From Bacteriovoracaceae bacterium (GTDB taxonomy: Bacteria > Bdellovibrionota > Bacteriovoracia > Bacteriovoracales > Bacteriovoracaceae), in assembly GCA_028101965.1 (NCBI GenBank), contig JAOHMI010000015.1, positions 1 through 40,797 on the forward strand: a stretch of DNA of 40,797 bases, written 5' to 3'. The translations under genes and the position numbers were made by a program. Position 1 is the first letter of the stretch. The number at the start of each line of letters is the position of its first letter. The notes beneath the pieces are model-generated. The model made no database searches, was not told where the DNA came from, and was given only the letters and a program-made list of their open reading frames with translations. This document shows positions 26,502 through 34,362 of this stretch, piece by piece.

Positions 26502-26972
26502 TTAACGTAATCTAAATGGAGCGACGACAGCTCTTTTATTTAATCCACAAGTTACTTTAAAACTAGGTTGGCTCAGGGAACTAATGTGAAAGTTTACTTC
26601 AGAGCGCTTCCAATCAAAGAAATTTCTTCCAGTAATATGAATAGAATACTTGTGAGAAGAGTTATTTAAAAATTTCTTTAATCTTCTATAACAGCGTTTT
26701 GGTTTAAAAGCCCGATGACTAAATCTTAAAATTTGATTCTTATCCACTACAGTATTTATGGGTAATACATAGCTACTATCTGGATAGTTGCTCTCTCCAC
26801 CATAATATTTTTTGTAATTCGCAAAGTTTGCCATCACAGACTGAACTTTTGAAGAATACTTACTCAAATAGAGAAACCTAATATTTTCCTCATCACCTTG
26901 ATGCCATGGATCTGCTGAGTGAGCTGATTGCAAAAGGCTTAAAAGAGAAAAAGTTATTACAAGGATTTTCAT
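26502..26972 (-). CDS. Small secreted protein of unknown function
   Basis: A 156-residue protein with a signal peptide (residues 1-19, ending AHS) and AAGGT before the ATG. The mature chain is basic and aromatic with only two Cys (in KRCYRR and VTCGL), which could form a disulfide. No family is recognised. The C-terminus may be altered: 37 further codons in the -1/+1 phase start exactly where the stop lies, so a single indel near 26505 could have shortened the protein. Confidence 0.55.
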   Translation of the reverse strand: MKILVITFSLLSLLQSAHSADPWHQGDEENIRFLYLSKYSSKVQSVMANFANYKKYYGGESNYPDSSYVLPINTVVDKNQILRFSHRAFKPKRCYRRLKKFLNNSSHKYSIHITGRNFFDWKRSEVNFHISSLSQPSFKVTCGLNKRAVVAPFRLR

Positions 26973-27064
26973 GAGACCTTAATAGGGTAAAAAATACAGG
27001 GGGTCACTAAGAATTGTAATAATTTTAGACAAAAAGCGAATACAAGCAGCTACCTATCAACTTT

Positions 27065-27676
27065 TTAGTACTGTCGGATTAAACCTACAACTACACCTTT
27101 TATTTCAAATTCATTAAGTTGCTGAGCTTTAACGATTATGGGCTTCATCGTTGCATTGGCCGGATGGAGCTCATAATAGTCTTTTTGCTTCTTGTAAAAG
27201 CGTTTAACTGTAGCCTCCTGATTGATGGTGGCCACAACAGTTTCACCATTATTCGCAAAGGATTGCTCTTTTACTATGATATGATCACCTTCGAAGATTC
27301 CATCCTCGATCATAGACATCCCTTCGACTTCTAAGGCAAAGCAATTAAAGTTTCGGGTAATATTTGAGGGTACCTCTAAGAATTTATTATCTAAATGCCT
27401 TTCTATGGGGACACCTGCAGCAACGCGTCCTAGCATGGGAATTGTGGTGAGAGTGCTATCATTTGCTGTAGAGATCGGGGTCAAGCCACGGACAGAGTTT
27501 GAGTCATTAGTTAAAAGGCCAGCGTTTTTCAAATAACGAATATAATCTTGAACGGAACCGAGGGATTTAAAGCCAAAGTGCTCTCTAATCTCCGCTTGAG
27601 TGGGAGAGACTTGGTTTTGGTTGATGTAGTCTACGATATAGTCATAAACTTCTTTTTGCTTCTTGGTAATCTTCAT
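27065..27676 (-). CDS. lexA: LexA SOS repressor / autoprotease
   Basis: The first ATG (27682) overlaps the Shine-Dalgarno AAGGAT; the ATG six bases later (27676) has proper spacing and gives MKITKKQKE, 203 residues. The N-terminal winged helix-turn-helix (about 20-65, SPTQAEIREHFGF) is followed by the self-cleavage site VAAGV (Ala87-Gly88) and the Ser121/Lys158 dyad in GMSM and TVKRF. It represses DNA-repair genes until RecA-stimulated cleavage. A candidate operator overlaps its likely promoter. The gene lies 75 bases downstream of the START-like gene and could also be read from it. Confidence 0.95.
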   Translation of the reverse strand: MKITKKQKEVYDYIVDYINQNQVSPTQAEIREHFGFKSLGSVQDYIRYLKNAGLLTNDSNSVRGLTPISTANDSTLTTIPMLGRVAAGVPIERHLDNKFLEVPSNITRNFNCFALEVEGMSMIEDGIFEGDHIIVKEQSFANNGETVVATINQEATVKRFYKKQKDYYELHPANATMKPIIVKAQQLNEFEIKGVVVGLIRQY

Positions 27677-27714
27677 AATCATCCTTAAGTTAAAGCATAA
27701 TAACTGATTAAAAG

Positions 27715-27745
27715 ATTATCCGTATGTTCTCCGTAAGTAAAGAAC
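27715..27745 (-). promoter_or_regulatory. Candidate lexA promoter and operator
   Basis: On the minus strand a -10-like GATAAT (27715-27720) lies about 40 bases before the lexA start, with a -35-like CTTTAC 16 bases upstream of it. GTTCT (27726-27730) and AGAAC (27741-27745) form an inverted pair with a 10-base spacer covering the -35/spacer region, as expected for an autoregulated LexA operator. The TTAC-N3-GTAA box reported for Bdellovibrio is not found here. Confidence 0.4.
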
Positions 27746-27751
27746 TTTTAG

Positions 27752-28534
27752 TTATTTGGAATTTTTTGCCACAAATGCAGTACTAGCTTCAATTTTAATA
27801 TTGCTAAAAAGAGTAATGAAACTGCTTTCCATTTTCTCCATAACTGTTCCAGCAGATACGGATTTGTTAAGTAACCAATGGTCGGTAACGGATACATAAG
27901 AATAGGATATGGAAGTTTTATTTGGAGAGATCTGATCTAAGACAAATTCACCTTCTATATTAAGAAAGGCACTGGTTCTTTCGATTTTATTCTTTAAATA
28001 CTTTTTGGTTTTTCGGTCATCCATCATTTCGATTTTCACACGATATCTTTTTTTATCTTGATGAATTTCTTCAAACACTGTGATTAAATCTGCATGCGTG
28101 AATGCATAACGATTATAAATATTTCTAATAATGATAAATTGGTCTTTAATATTTTGTTCTTTATTTGGTTTTAACTTATCAGAACGTATAATTTTTGATT
28201 CAACTAAATTACCATTAAAGTATTTACACTTCTTTTTCTTACTATGATATTTTCTTTTATCTTTCATCTCATTATTGCATCGATTTTCGAAATCTAAGAC
28301 TGCTGATAAAATATTTTCGATTGGAGCATCTACTTCTTGGTGAACTGTTCCGTTATAAGCTCTACGATCAGAGGTTTTTCCTGTTTTCAATTTAATATTT
28401 TGTTTTCGATTTTTGCTTTTTTTGTCTATAGGGAATTTCTTTTTTTTATATTTGATGGAAGAATCTTTTGCCATCAATCCTATAGGTAAAATTAAAACAG
28501 ACAATAATAGAGAGGTAAAAACTTTAATTAACAT
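27752..28534 (-). CDS. Exported protein with START/SRPBCC-like domain
   Basis: A 260-residue protein with a signal peptide (residues 1-22), a very basic Lys-rich segment (about 25-55), and a C-terminal domain of about 180 residues. The domain begins GTVHQEVDAPIENILSAV, contains long strands, and ends with a long helix (VSAGTVMEKMESSFITLF), the layout of START/SRPBCC lipid- or ligand-binding folds. This is a pattern match by eye, without conserved catalytic residues. GGAGA precedes the ATG. It is upstream of lexA on the same strand. Confidence 0.55.
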   Translation of the reverse strand: MLIKVFTSLLLSVLILPIGLMAKDSSIKYKKKKFPIDKKSKNRKQNIKLKTGKTSDRRAYNGTVHQEVDAPIENILSAVLDFENRCNNEMKDKRKYHSKKKKCKYFNGNLVESKIIRSDKLKPNKEQNIKDQFIIIRNIYNRYAFTHADLITVFEEIHQDKKRYRVKIEMMDDRKTKKYLKNKIERTSAFLNIEGEFVLDQISPNKTSISYSYVSVTDHWLLNKSVSAGTVMEKMESSFITLFSNIKIEASTAFVAKNSK

Positions 28535-28713
28535 AAAAAATCTCCATATTATATTTTACGACTTATCGGCTGCTGAGTAAATAAGGATAAATATTATCTA
28601 GTAAAAATTGGTATAAGTGGAAAATTTTTCAACAATTTCAATCAGCTATTGTCAGTATTAATTTAAATTTAGTACCAAGACTTCTGTCCAATCGACGACA
28701 AAGGGGTTTTCAT

Positions 28714-29094
28714 ATGAAGTTACTATTAACGTCTCTATTTCTTGTTTCTAGCTTATGTTCTTTTGCTGGTAAAATTGATAATTTAGAGAACCAATATCGA
28801 GTTAAATGCAAACTAGAAAAAGAAGGCTTTGGCTATGGTTCAAGTACTGACTTTCCAGTAAACGTCTCAGGCAATGTAAACAAATACCGCTGCGATTCAA
28901 AGAAAATTGGCTGTGGTCACTTTGTTGTTAAAGTTAAACGAAAATATCAAACCAAAAGAGATTCATACGGTAATGTCATTTCATCTAAAATTAAAAAGGA
29001 AGATCTCAAATGGCCTAAAGGGCAAATTGCTAAAGCCCAGGAAGTTGGCGAGTGCTTTCTAAGTGATATATTGAAAGACTCAAGTAAAGATTAG
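28714..29094 (+). CDS. Small secreted protein with four or more Cys
   Basis: A 126-residue protein with a signal peptide (residues 1-18, ending SFA). The mature part contains Cys at about residues 32, 59, 67 and 113 in a Lys-rich chain, so two disulfides are likely. AAAGGGG precedes the ATG. A strong rho-independent terminator at 29151-29177 ends its transcript. No family is recognised. Confidence 0.6.
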   Translation: MKLLLTSLFLVSSLCSFAGKIDNLENQYRVKCKLEKEGFGYGSSTDFPVNVSGNVNKYRCDSKKIGCGHFVVKVKRKYQTKRDSYGNVISSKIKKEDLKWPKGQIAKAQEVGECFLSDILKDSSKD

Positions 29095-29150
29095 CTTTCG
29101 GCAAGTATTTCTTCACTAATAAATCTTATACAAAACATTTTATGAATACC

Positions 29151-29177
29151 GAAAAGCCCTTTAGTAAAGGGTTTTTC
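29151..29177 (+). terminator. Rho-independent terminator
   Basis: CCCTTTA-G-TAAAGGG (29157-29171), flanked by GAAAAG and a run of five T, is a classical terminator 57 bases after the small secreted protein gene. The AAAGGG of its 3' arm is also the only Shine-Dalgarno-like sequence before the ATG at 29181. Confidence 0.8.
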
Positions 29178-29180
29178 CTT

Positions 29181-29426
29181 ATGTATTATGCAAAAACATT
29201 AAAAGATTTATTAAGATCAACGGAGCTTTCAAAAGAGTTCTTCGAAGATTTAGATGAGTTTTATATTAGCTTTATCTCAGTTTTTTTTGAGAAGTTACTC
29301 GAAGAGCAAATGGGTTTATTTACTGAAATTGAAGCCTATAACTATGATATTTTCATGGACTTCAAACGTGAGTACGATTTAATTAAGTATGGCTTAGATC
29401 CAGATCTCTTTAAAAAGGCAAGTTAA
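29181..29426 (+). CDS. Small acidic cytoplasmic protein of unknown function
   Basis: The frame is open from an ATG at 29142, but that start would lie before a strong terminator hairpin; the ATG at 29181, nine bases after AAAGGG, is preferred, giving 81 residues (MYYAKTLKDLLRS...). The product is helical, acidic and rich in Phe, Tyr and Glu, without a signal peptide or Cys. No family is recognised. Its stop lies two bases before the end of the convergent amidotransferase gene. Confidence 0.5.
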   Translation: MYYAKTLKDLLRSTELSKEFFEDLDEFYISFISVFFEKLLEEQMGLFTEIEAYNYDIFMDFKREYDLIKYGLDPDLFKKAS

Positions 29427-29428
29427 GT

Positions 29429-30286
29429 TTACTCTAATGATAATTTACTTTTTAAAAAGTGATAGTTCTCATCTATACCAACCATCTCTCCTAGATGAAG
29501 TTTTTTCCAAATATTTTGACCTGATATTTCCTCACTGCTTAAGATGAGATGATTTATTTTTTGATTGATCGTTACTGTATTCTCGCAAGAATTATTATAG
29601 AAGCTACAAGTATCGCTTTCACTACATTTTGACTTGTGTGTACAATAAAAAAGCGGGATTCCTCCATTAAAGCCAAACATTCGATTTCCATCAGATAAGA
29701 GAAAAGTAAGATAGTTACGGTCCTTGTGAGGAACAATATCACCAGGTTGAAAAGTATCAAGCTTCCCAATTTTATGGACTAATTGCTTTACTCGAGAGGT
29801 AATTTTATGTGCGAGAGAATTATAATCCCAGGCTTGATCGGAAAGAATGAAATCTTGAGTTAAGAAATAAAAGAGAAATTCGCTATCAGATTCTCCATAG
29901 ACTTTACTGCTCAACTCCGGGGGAAGCATGCTTAAAAATTTACTTTTTTCTTTTTGATAGTTTTTGATATTACCATTATGACAAAATATCCATAGCCCGA
30001 ATTGGAAAGGGTGACAGTTTTGAATATCTTTATTTCCCTGTGTGGCTTTGCGAATATGGGCCATAAAAGTTTGTGAACTGACTTGCCCTGAGATTTTTTG
30101 AAATAAGTTTTGTTCATGCACAGCTTCAGTTGAACGATGAAGATGAGGAATTTGGTTCACATAATAAGCTAAACCCCATCCATCAGGATGAAGAGAACCT
30201 AAGTTAAATAAGCTGTTTTCCGCTTCAATAAGACTAGAGTGAACCTTAGAATTTAATATTGAGCGGAATCCAAATAATTTACACAT
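29429..30286 (-). CDS. Class II glutamine amidotransferase, YafJ-like
   Basis: A 285-residue enzyme starting MCKLFGF, so the nucleophile Cys2 becomes N-terminal after Met removal. Family segments are visible: DGWGLAYY (35-42), MAHIRKAT, HPFQFG with FCHNGNI, and GESDSEFLFYFL. This is the GATase_4 group including YafJ and the Dug3/EgtC-type amidohydrolases that act on gamma-glutamyl compounds. A cluster of four or five Cys near residues 217-238 is not part of the core and may bind a metal. The exact substrate is unknown. GGGA lies ten bases before the ATG. Confidence 0.85.
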   Translation of the reverse strand: MCKLFGFRSILNSKVHSSLIEAENSLFNLGSLHPDGWGLAYYVNQIPHLHRSTEAVHEQNLFQKISGQVSSQTFMAHIRKATQGNKDIQNCHPFQFGLWIFCHNGNIKNYQKEKSKFLSMLPPELSSKVYGESDSEFLFYFLTQDFILSDQAWDYNSLAHKITSRVKQLVHKIGKLDTFQPGDIVPHKDRNYLTFLLSDGNRMFGFNGGIPLFYCTHKSKCSESDTCSFYNNSCENTVTINQKINHLILSSEEISGQNIWKKLHLGEMVGIDENYHFLKSKLSLE

Positions 30287-30559
30287 TTAACAATTTTCCC
30301 TCTCTGATTGAGCCTTACTGTCATTTTAACCTATCGTCAGTAATTTATTAAGGATTGAATTAATCAAATATAGTTATTGAGTTTTCTCGTATGGAATCCA
30401 TCTTCAATTGGTCTTAGACTGCTTTTTAGAATTTAGGTTGATAGAGATAGAAGTCTACAAGGCATTTTTTATCAAATTTTAACCTTTATGGGCATAGTCA
30501 TTCTTCTGATATAGTGGTAATACTGCATAGTTTTTCCACCATTTAACCAGAAGGTATAT

Positions 30560-32257
30560 ATGCTTCCGCGTAAAGCAAAAATCTTGGCAACCATTGGTCC
30601 TGCTTCCCGGGAAATAGCTCAAATTGAAGAGCTTATCAAAAGAGGGCTAGATGCTGCTCGAATTAATATGTCTCACGGGACTCACGATGATCATCGAGAA
30701 ACCATAAACAATATTCGACAAGCATCTAAAAATTTAGATCAGGAAGTCGCAATTGTTTTGGATCTTCAAGGCCCAAAAATTAGAGTGGATAAGTTAAGTG
30801 AACCGATAAAACTAGAAGCGGGGAAGGAATATTATTTAGGTACAAGAGAAAAGTTAAAGGAGTTAAAGAAAATTGATGAGTCATTGAAGATTCCATCGGT
30901 CTATAAAGATTTAGTAAAGGATGCCAAACTCAATTGTCATATTCTTTTTGATGATGGTCTTATGGATGCTGTGGTGACTGAAAAAACTGATGAATACGTG
31001 AAAATTCAAGTTAACACTGGTGGGTTTCTCAAATCTAATAAAGGGATAAACTTACCTGATGTTTCTGTTTCTGCACCTAGCTTAACCGATAAAGACCAAG
31101 AAGATCTTATGTTTGGTCTAAAAAATGGGATCGATTATGTTGCACTCTCTTTTGTTCGAACTAAAGAAGATATTTTAAAAGTTAAATATCTTCTCCATTC
31201 ATTAAAAAAAGATACTCCAATTATTTCTAAGATTGAAAAGCCGGAAGCGATAGAAAACATTGACGATATTATCGAAGTTTCAAATGTGATCATGATTGCT
31301 CGAGGTGATATGGGAGTTGAAGTAGGGAATCATTTGGTTCCAGCAGTTCAAAAAAATATTATTCAAAAATGCAACGATATCGGTCGACCCGTCATAACTG
31401 CAACACAAATGCTTGAGTCTATGATTACAAACCCGCGTCCCACAAGGGCGGAAGCTTCAGATGTGGCAAATGCCATTTGGGATGGAACTGATGTGGTTAT
31501 GCTATCAGGGGAAACTGCCTCAGGAAAATATCCATTTAGAGCAGTTGAAATGATGAATGACATTATTATTGAGGCTGAGAGAAAACCGAAGATTCGCCCT
31601 TTGATGAGAAATACAGACCTGGCCAGTATTTCATCTTCACTTCAAGTCGCAGCTTCTCTTATAGCAGAAAAAAATTCGGCAAAATATATTTTATCTTTAA
31701 CTCAATCCGGGAATTCTTGTTTGAAGATGACTCGTTTTCGCTCTAAGGCAAGTGTCTTAGGGATTACGAACTCTCTTCCTATTGTGAGAAGAATGGCACT
31801 GTATTGGGGAATCCAACCTTACTTCTTTCATCATGGAGATATCAATGATTATGATGAAATTGAATTAGAAGTTATTGAAGAGTTACGTGAGAAAGAAATG
31901 GTGACTAAAGGGGATAAAATAGTGGTGACTAAGGGAGATGGTCAATACTTTAATCAAAATACCTCAAACTCAATTCGAGTAGAAATTGTTAAAAATGTTA
32001 GTAAATCGATATCAAAAGGTGGACATGATGGAATTGAAGAAGCGCCATTAAAAAATAATGGAAAAATTATTTTGGATACTAACATATGCGCTACTTGCCA
32101 AAATTGTATTTCCATTTGTCCGCATGATATTTATTTCTTTAACCATGAGAAGCGCGAAACCCATATAAATGTAAACAATTCATCTAAGTGTACAGTGGAC
32201 ATGGAGTGTGTACGTGTATGTCCTACCGGGGCCATTGAAATTTTACAATATAAATGA
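30560..32257 (+). CDS. pyk: Pyruvate kinase with C-terminal ferredoxin-type domain
   Basis: A 565-residue protein. Residues 1 to about 480 are a full pyruvate kinase: KILATIGPAS (7-16), RINMSHG, DLQGPKIR (68-75), catalytic Lys224 in ISKIEKPEA and ARGDMGVE (247-254). It makes pyruvate and ATP from PEP and ADP. After a linker comes a two-motif ferredoxin domain: CATCQNCISICP (Cys510, 513, 516, 520) and CTVDMECVRVCP (Cys544, 550, 554). In the second motif the usual second Cys is Asp547, as in the Pyrococcus ferredoxin with an Asp-ligated cluster. The frame is continuous, with no stop or second start between the parts. AGAAGG precedes the ATG; queG follows after 12 bases. Confidence 0.93.
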   Translation: MLPRKAKILATIGPASREIAQIEELIKRGLDAARINMSHGTHDDHRETINNIRQASKNLDQEVAIVLDLQGPKIRVDKLSEPIKLEAGKEYYLGTREKLKELKKIDESLKIPSVYKDLVKDAKLNCHILFDDGLMDAVVTEKTDEYVKIQVNTGGFLKSNKGINLPDVSVSAPSLTDKDQEDLMFGLKNGIDYVALSFVRTKEDILKVKYLLHSLKKDTPIISKIEKPEAIENIDDIIEVSNVIMIARGDMGVEVGNHLVPAVQKNIIQKCNDIGRPVITATQMLESMITNPRPTRAEASDVANAIWDGTDVVMLSGETASGKYPFRAVEMMNDIIIEAERKPKIRPLMRNTDLASISSSLQVAASLIAEKNSAKYILSLTQSGNSCLKMTRFRSKASVLGITNSLPIVRRMALYWGIQPYFFHHGDINDYDEIELEVIEELREKEMVTKGDKIVVTKGDGQYFNQNTSNSIRVEIVKNVSKSISKGGHDGIEEAPLKNNGKIILDTNICATCQNCISICPHDIYFFNHEKRETHINVNNSSKCTVDMECVRVCPTGAIEILQYK

Positions 32258-32269
32258 TTTATTGAGGAC

Positions 32270-33244
32270 ATGTTCCTCGAAACTTATCTAAACCCAAGCT
32301 TTCTTAAAAAACTTGAAATCGTGGATCTAGGAGTATTTTCCAATTCAATACCTGAAAGCTTTGAAAAGTATTCGACTTGGACTAATCAAAATACTGAATT
32401 GAGCTATCTAACAGATATCAGGAAAGAAAATAGACAGAATTTGGCAAATATATTTCCTGAGTTTAAAAGTGGTGCAAGCTTCCTATTCTCTTATGCACCA
32501 ACTAAGAAATTTCTAAATCAAGAAAATTTTCATCAAGTTTCATCTTATACCCTTCATTTTGATGAGGCCGATTATCATTTTGTGCTGGGGAAAAGGCTAA
32601 AGGAAATTGGAGAGTATTTGCAATCTCACATTTCAGGATTGGTTTTTGAAGTTTGTCTCGATACAAAGCCTATTTTGGAAAGGGATTTTGCTTATCAAGC
32701 GGGATTAGGATGGTTTGGTAAGAATAGTATGCTTATTAACCGGCAACATGGATCTTATTTTTTGATTGGTACTCTTTTATTTAATCAAAAATTTTCACAC
32801 GAAGAAAAAAAGCCAATAGAGCTAGATCATTGTGGTAACTGCCGAGCGTGTGTGGAAGCTTGTCCAACTGATGCGATTAATGAAGCCGAAAGAACTATTT
32901 CTTTAAAAGATTGTCTTAGCTATTACTCGATTGAAGTTTTTAAAGAGGGTGAAGTTCCCCCAAAGATTAAATCAGAATTTCAAAATGAAATTTTTGGTTG
33001 CGAAATTTGCCAAGAGGTTTGCCCCTGGAATGAAAAACCTCTTTCTAGAATTAATGTAAAAATAGCGACAGGGAAATTATATTCTTTCTTTTCTCGTCCC
33101 TTAGCTGAAGTTGCTCAGCGAGTAGCAGCTTTTTCTAATTCCCAATACAGAAAATTCTTTTTTGGTTCAAGCTTTTATCGTTCGGGTAAAAGAGGATTAG
33201 TTAAAAATTTCAAAAATCTTCTTTTCCAAAAGAAATCGGATTAG
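32270..33244 (+). CDS. queG: Epoxyqueuosine reductase
   Basis: A 324-residue enzyme of the cobalamin-dependent QueG family. Asp131 in DTKPILERD corresponds to the family's acid; AGLGWFGKNSMLI is the next signature. Two [4Fe-4S] motifs follow: HCGNCRACVEACP (Cys188, 191, 194, 198) and CEICQEVCPWN (Cys244, 247, 251) with Cys215. It reduces epoxyqueuosine to queuosine in the tRNA wobble position. The N-terminus is less conserved than usual. GAGGA is only one base from the ATG and pairs with TCCTC beyond it, so the start codon sits in a small hairpin loop. It is co-transcribed with the pyruvate kinase gene. Confidence 0.93.
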   Translation: MFLETYLNPSFLKKLEIVDLGVFSNSIPESFEKYSTWTNQNTELSYLTDIRKENRQNLANIFPEFKSGASFLFSYAPTKKFLNQENFHQVSSYTLHFDEADYHFVLGKRLKEIGEYLQSHISGLVFEVCLDTKPILERDFAYQAGLGWFGKNSMLINRQHGSYFLIGTLLFNQKFSHEEKKPIELDHCGNCRACVEACPTDAINEAERTISLKDCLSYYSIEVFKEGEVPPKIKSEFQNEIFGCEICQEVCPWNEKPLSRINVKIATGKLYSFFSRPLAEVAQRVAAFSNSQYRKFFFGSSFYRSGKRGLVKNFKNLLFQKKSD

Positions 33245-33246
33245 TT

Positions 33247-34026
33247 CTACCAGTAGTTCCTTTTGAGATAGGAATAAAGATGAACGTGGGCTAGTTGAGG
33301 TTCATGGTGGCTTAGTTTTTTTGGCTTATCCAGGGTCACTTCATTTTGACTTTTGAGATGTTCAAGTAGCCGCTCAACGCCTTCAGGGCCAACAACAACA
33401 TCATTTTCACCGCAGATTAAATGAATCTTTCGATTTTTCACTTGAATGGTTCGCTTGATATCATGAGACCAAGCAAATAAATCTTTCATATTAATTGCTG
33501 GTGAGACTAATTGATCGCGAAATTTTCGTGTTTCAGAAAAGAGCTCAGTATCAAAGAAATGTTGCTCATTTTCCTTTGGGCTCCCCAAACCGACAATTAG
33601 TGAAAGAGTTTGCTCTGTTTTCGGGAATACATTATCTAGAACCAGCAAGGAAAGGAGAGCTCCAAGGGAGTGGCCCCCCACCAAATAAAATAAATTTGAT
33701 TGCTGGACCGTCGATTCAAGCAGAGTTTTAGCCTGTTGGAAGAATTGATCAGTAGCCTGATGGAATTCATGGATCGACTCAACGTCAGTTAAATTGCCTA
33801 GATAGTGTCCCGGCAGATCGAAAATGAGCACCGGTACTTGGTTTGAAGCAAATTTTTGCATCCAGTTGAGTAGATCTTGCTTATTGGAAGTAAATCCATG
33901 GGTAAAGATAGCCACAGGAGTGTTACCAAAGCGATCAGTTCTGATGTTTTCCGGGTTTGCCAGTAAATAGTGGGATTCCACTTGGTTATGTCGGAAAGTT
34001 CCTTTAGATAGTGTAAAATTTTTCAT
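33247..34026 (-). CDS. Alpha/beta hydrolase
   Basis: The frame opens at 34068, but the ATG at 34026 (MKNFTLSKGTF...) removes a hydrophobic AT-rich leader, giving 259 residues; neither start has a clear Shine-Dalgarno. The fold markers are IFTHGFTSNK (oxyanion His-Gly), VLIFDLPGHYLG, the nucleophile elbow GGHSLGA, the Asp-containing LICGENDVVVGPEG and a late His-rich LSHHEPQLAHVH. It is a cytoplasmic esterase/thioesterase-like enzyme; the substrate cannot be predicted. It is convergent with queG, two bases apart, and divergent from tRNA-Phe. Confidence 0.85.
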   Translation of the reverse strand: MKNFTLSKGTFRHNQVESHYLLANPENIRTDRFGNTPVAIFTHGFTSNKQDLLNWMQKFASNQVPVLIFDLPGHYLGNLTDVESIHEFHQATDQFFQQAKTLLESTVQQSNLFYLVGGHSLGALLSLLVLDNVFPKTEQTLSLIVGLGSPKENEQHFFDTELFSETRKFRDQLVSPAINMKDLFAWSHDIKRTIQVKNRKIHLICGENDVVVGPEGVERLLEHLKSQNEVTLDKPKKLSHHEPQLAHVHLYSYLKRNYW

Positions 34027-34099
34027 GATTAAAATATAGAATATAATTGACTGGATTAAAATAAACAACTACCTTAGGAGCTTCTATTTTTTAGAAAAT

Positions 34100-34175
34100 G
34101 CCCTGATAGCTCAGTTGGTAGAGCAAAGGACTGAAAATCCTTGTGTCGGTGGTTCGAGTCCGCCTCGGGGCACCA
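34100..34175 (+). tRNA. tRNA-Phe (anticodon GAA)
   Basis: A complete class I tRNA: acceptor GCCCTGA/TCGGGGC, D-arm GCTCAGTTGGTAGAGC, anticodon arm AAGGACTGAAAATCCTT with anticodon GAA, T-arm GGTGGTTCGAGTCCGCC, then A and an encoded CCA. It is followed by a strong terminator. Its 3' end (GAGTCCGCCTCGGGGCACCA, 34156-34175) is duplicated downstream at 34340-34359 and, in shorter form, at 34851-34861 and 35356-35365. Confidence 0.96.
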
Positions 34176-34181
34176 TCAAAT

Positions 34182-34214
34182 AAAAAGCCTTCCTTTTGGA
34201 AGGCTTTTTTTTTT
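34182..34214 (+). terminator. Rho-independent terminator of tRNA-Phe
   Basis: GCCTTCC (34187-34193), loop TTTT, GGAAGGC (34198-34204), preceded by five A and followed by ten T. It lies seven bases after the tRNA's CCA, so the downstream gene units should not be read efficiently from the tRNA promoter. Confidence 0.9.
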
Positions 34215-34339
34215 ATTGGTATATAATAAAGACGGACTCGAAGCGGAGTGAACGCGCGAAGGCGAAAAGCGAGCAGGAGCGAGCGAAAGAGAATGAAGCC
34301 GGCTTCAAATTGATGAACGTGAAGTGAAGAAATTTGAAG
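34215..34339. other. Purine-rich, structured spacer between tRNA-Phe and its first 3'-end copy
   Basis: This ORF-free segment is GC-richer and much more purine-rich (about 34240-34298) than its surroundings. It starts with an inverted, 12/14-matching copy of the tRNA T-arm (GACGGACTCGAAGC, 34231-34244). It also contains the perfect palindrome TGAAGCCGGCTTCA (34294-34307) and an inverted pair CTTCAAATT/AATTTGAAG (34303-34311 with 34331-34339). A reading frame on the opposite strand across the tRNA is a shadow. Confidence 0.6.
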
Positions 34340-34359
34340 GAGTCTGCCTCGGGGCACCA
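34340..34359 (+). repeat. Copy 1 of the tRNA-Phe 3' end
   Basis: GAGTCTGCCTCGGGGCACCA matches the last 20 bases of tRNA-Phe including CCA with one C-to-T change. It continues with CACTTAAAAACC-type sequence shared with copy 2: a 21-base identical block covers 34349-34369 and 34851-34871. It is in the same orientation as the tRNA. Confidence 0.85.
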
Positions 34360-34362
34360 CTT

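Noticed and set aside
34091-34360. Minus-strand reading frame of 89 codons across tRNA-Phe and the first repeat
   Set aside because: It is antisense to a complete tRNA, its terminator and the 3'-end copy; the frame exists because these GC-richer sequences lack stops. No ribosome-binding site or domain.
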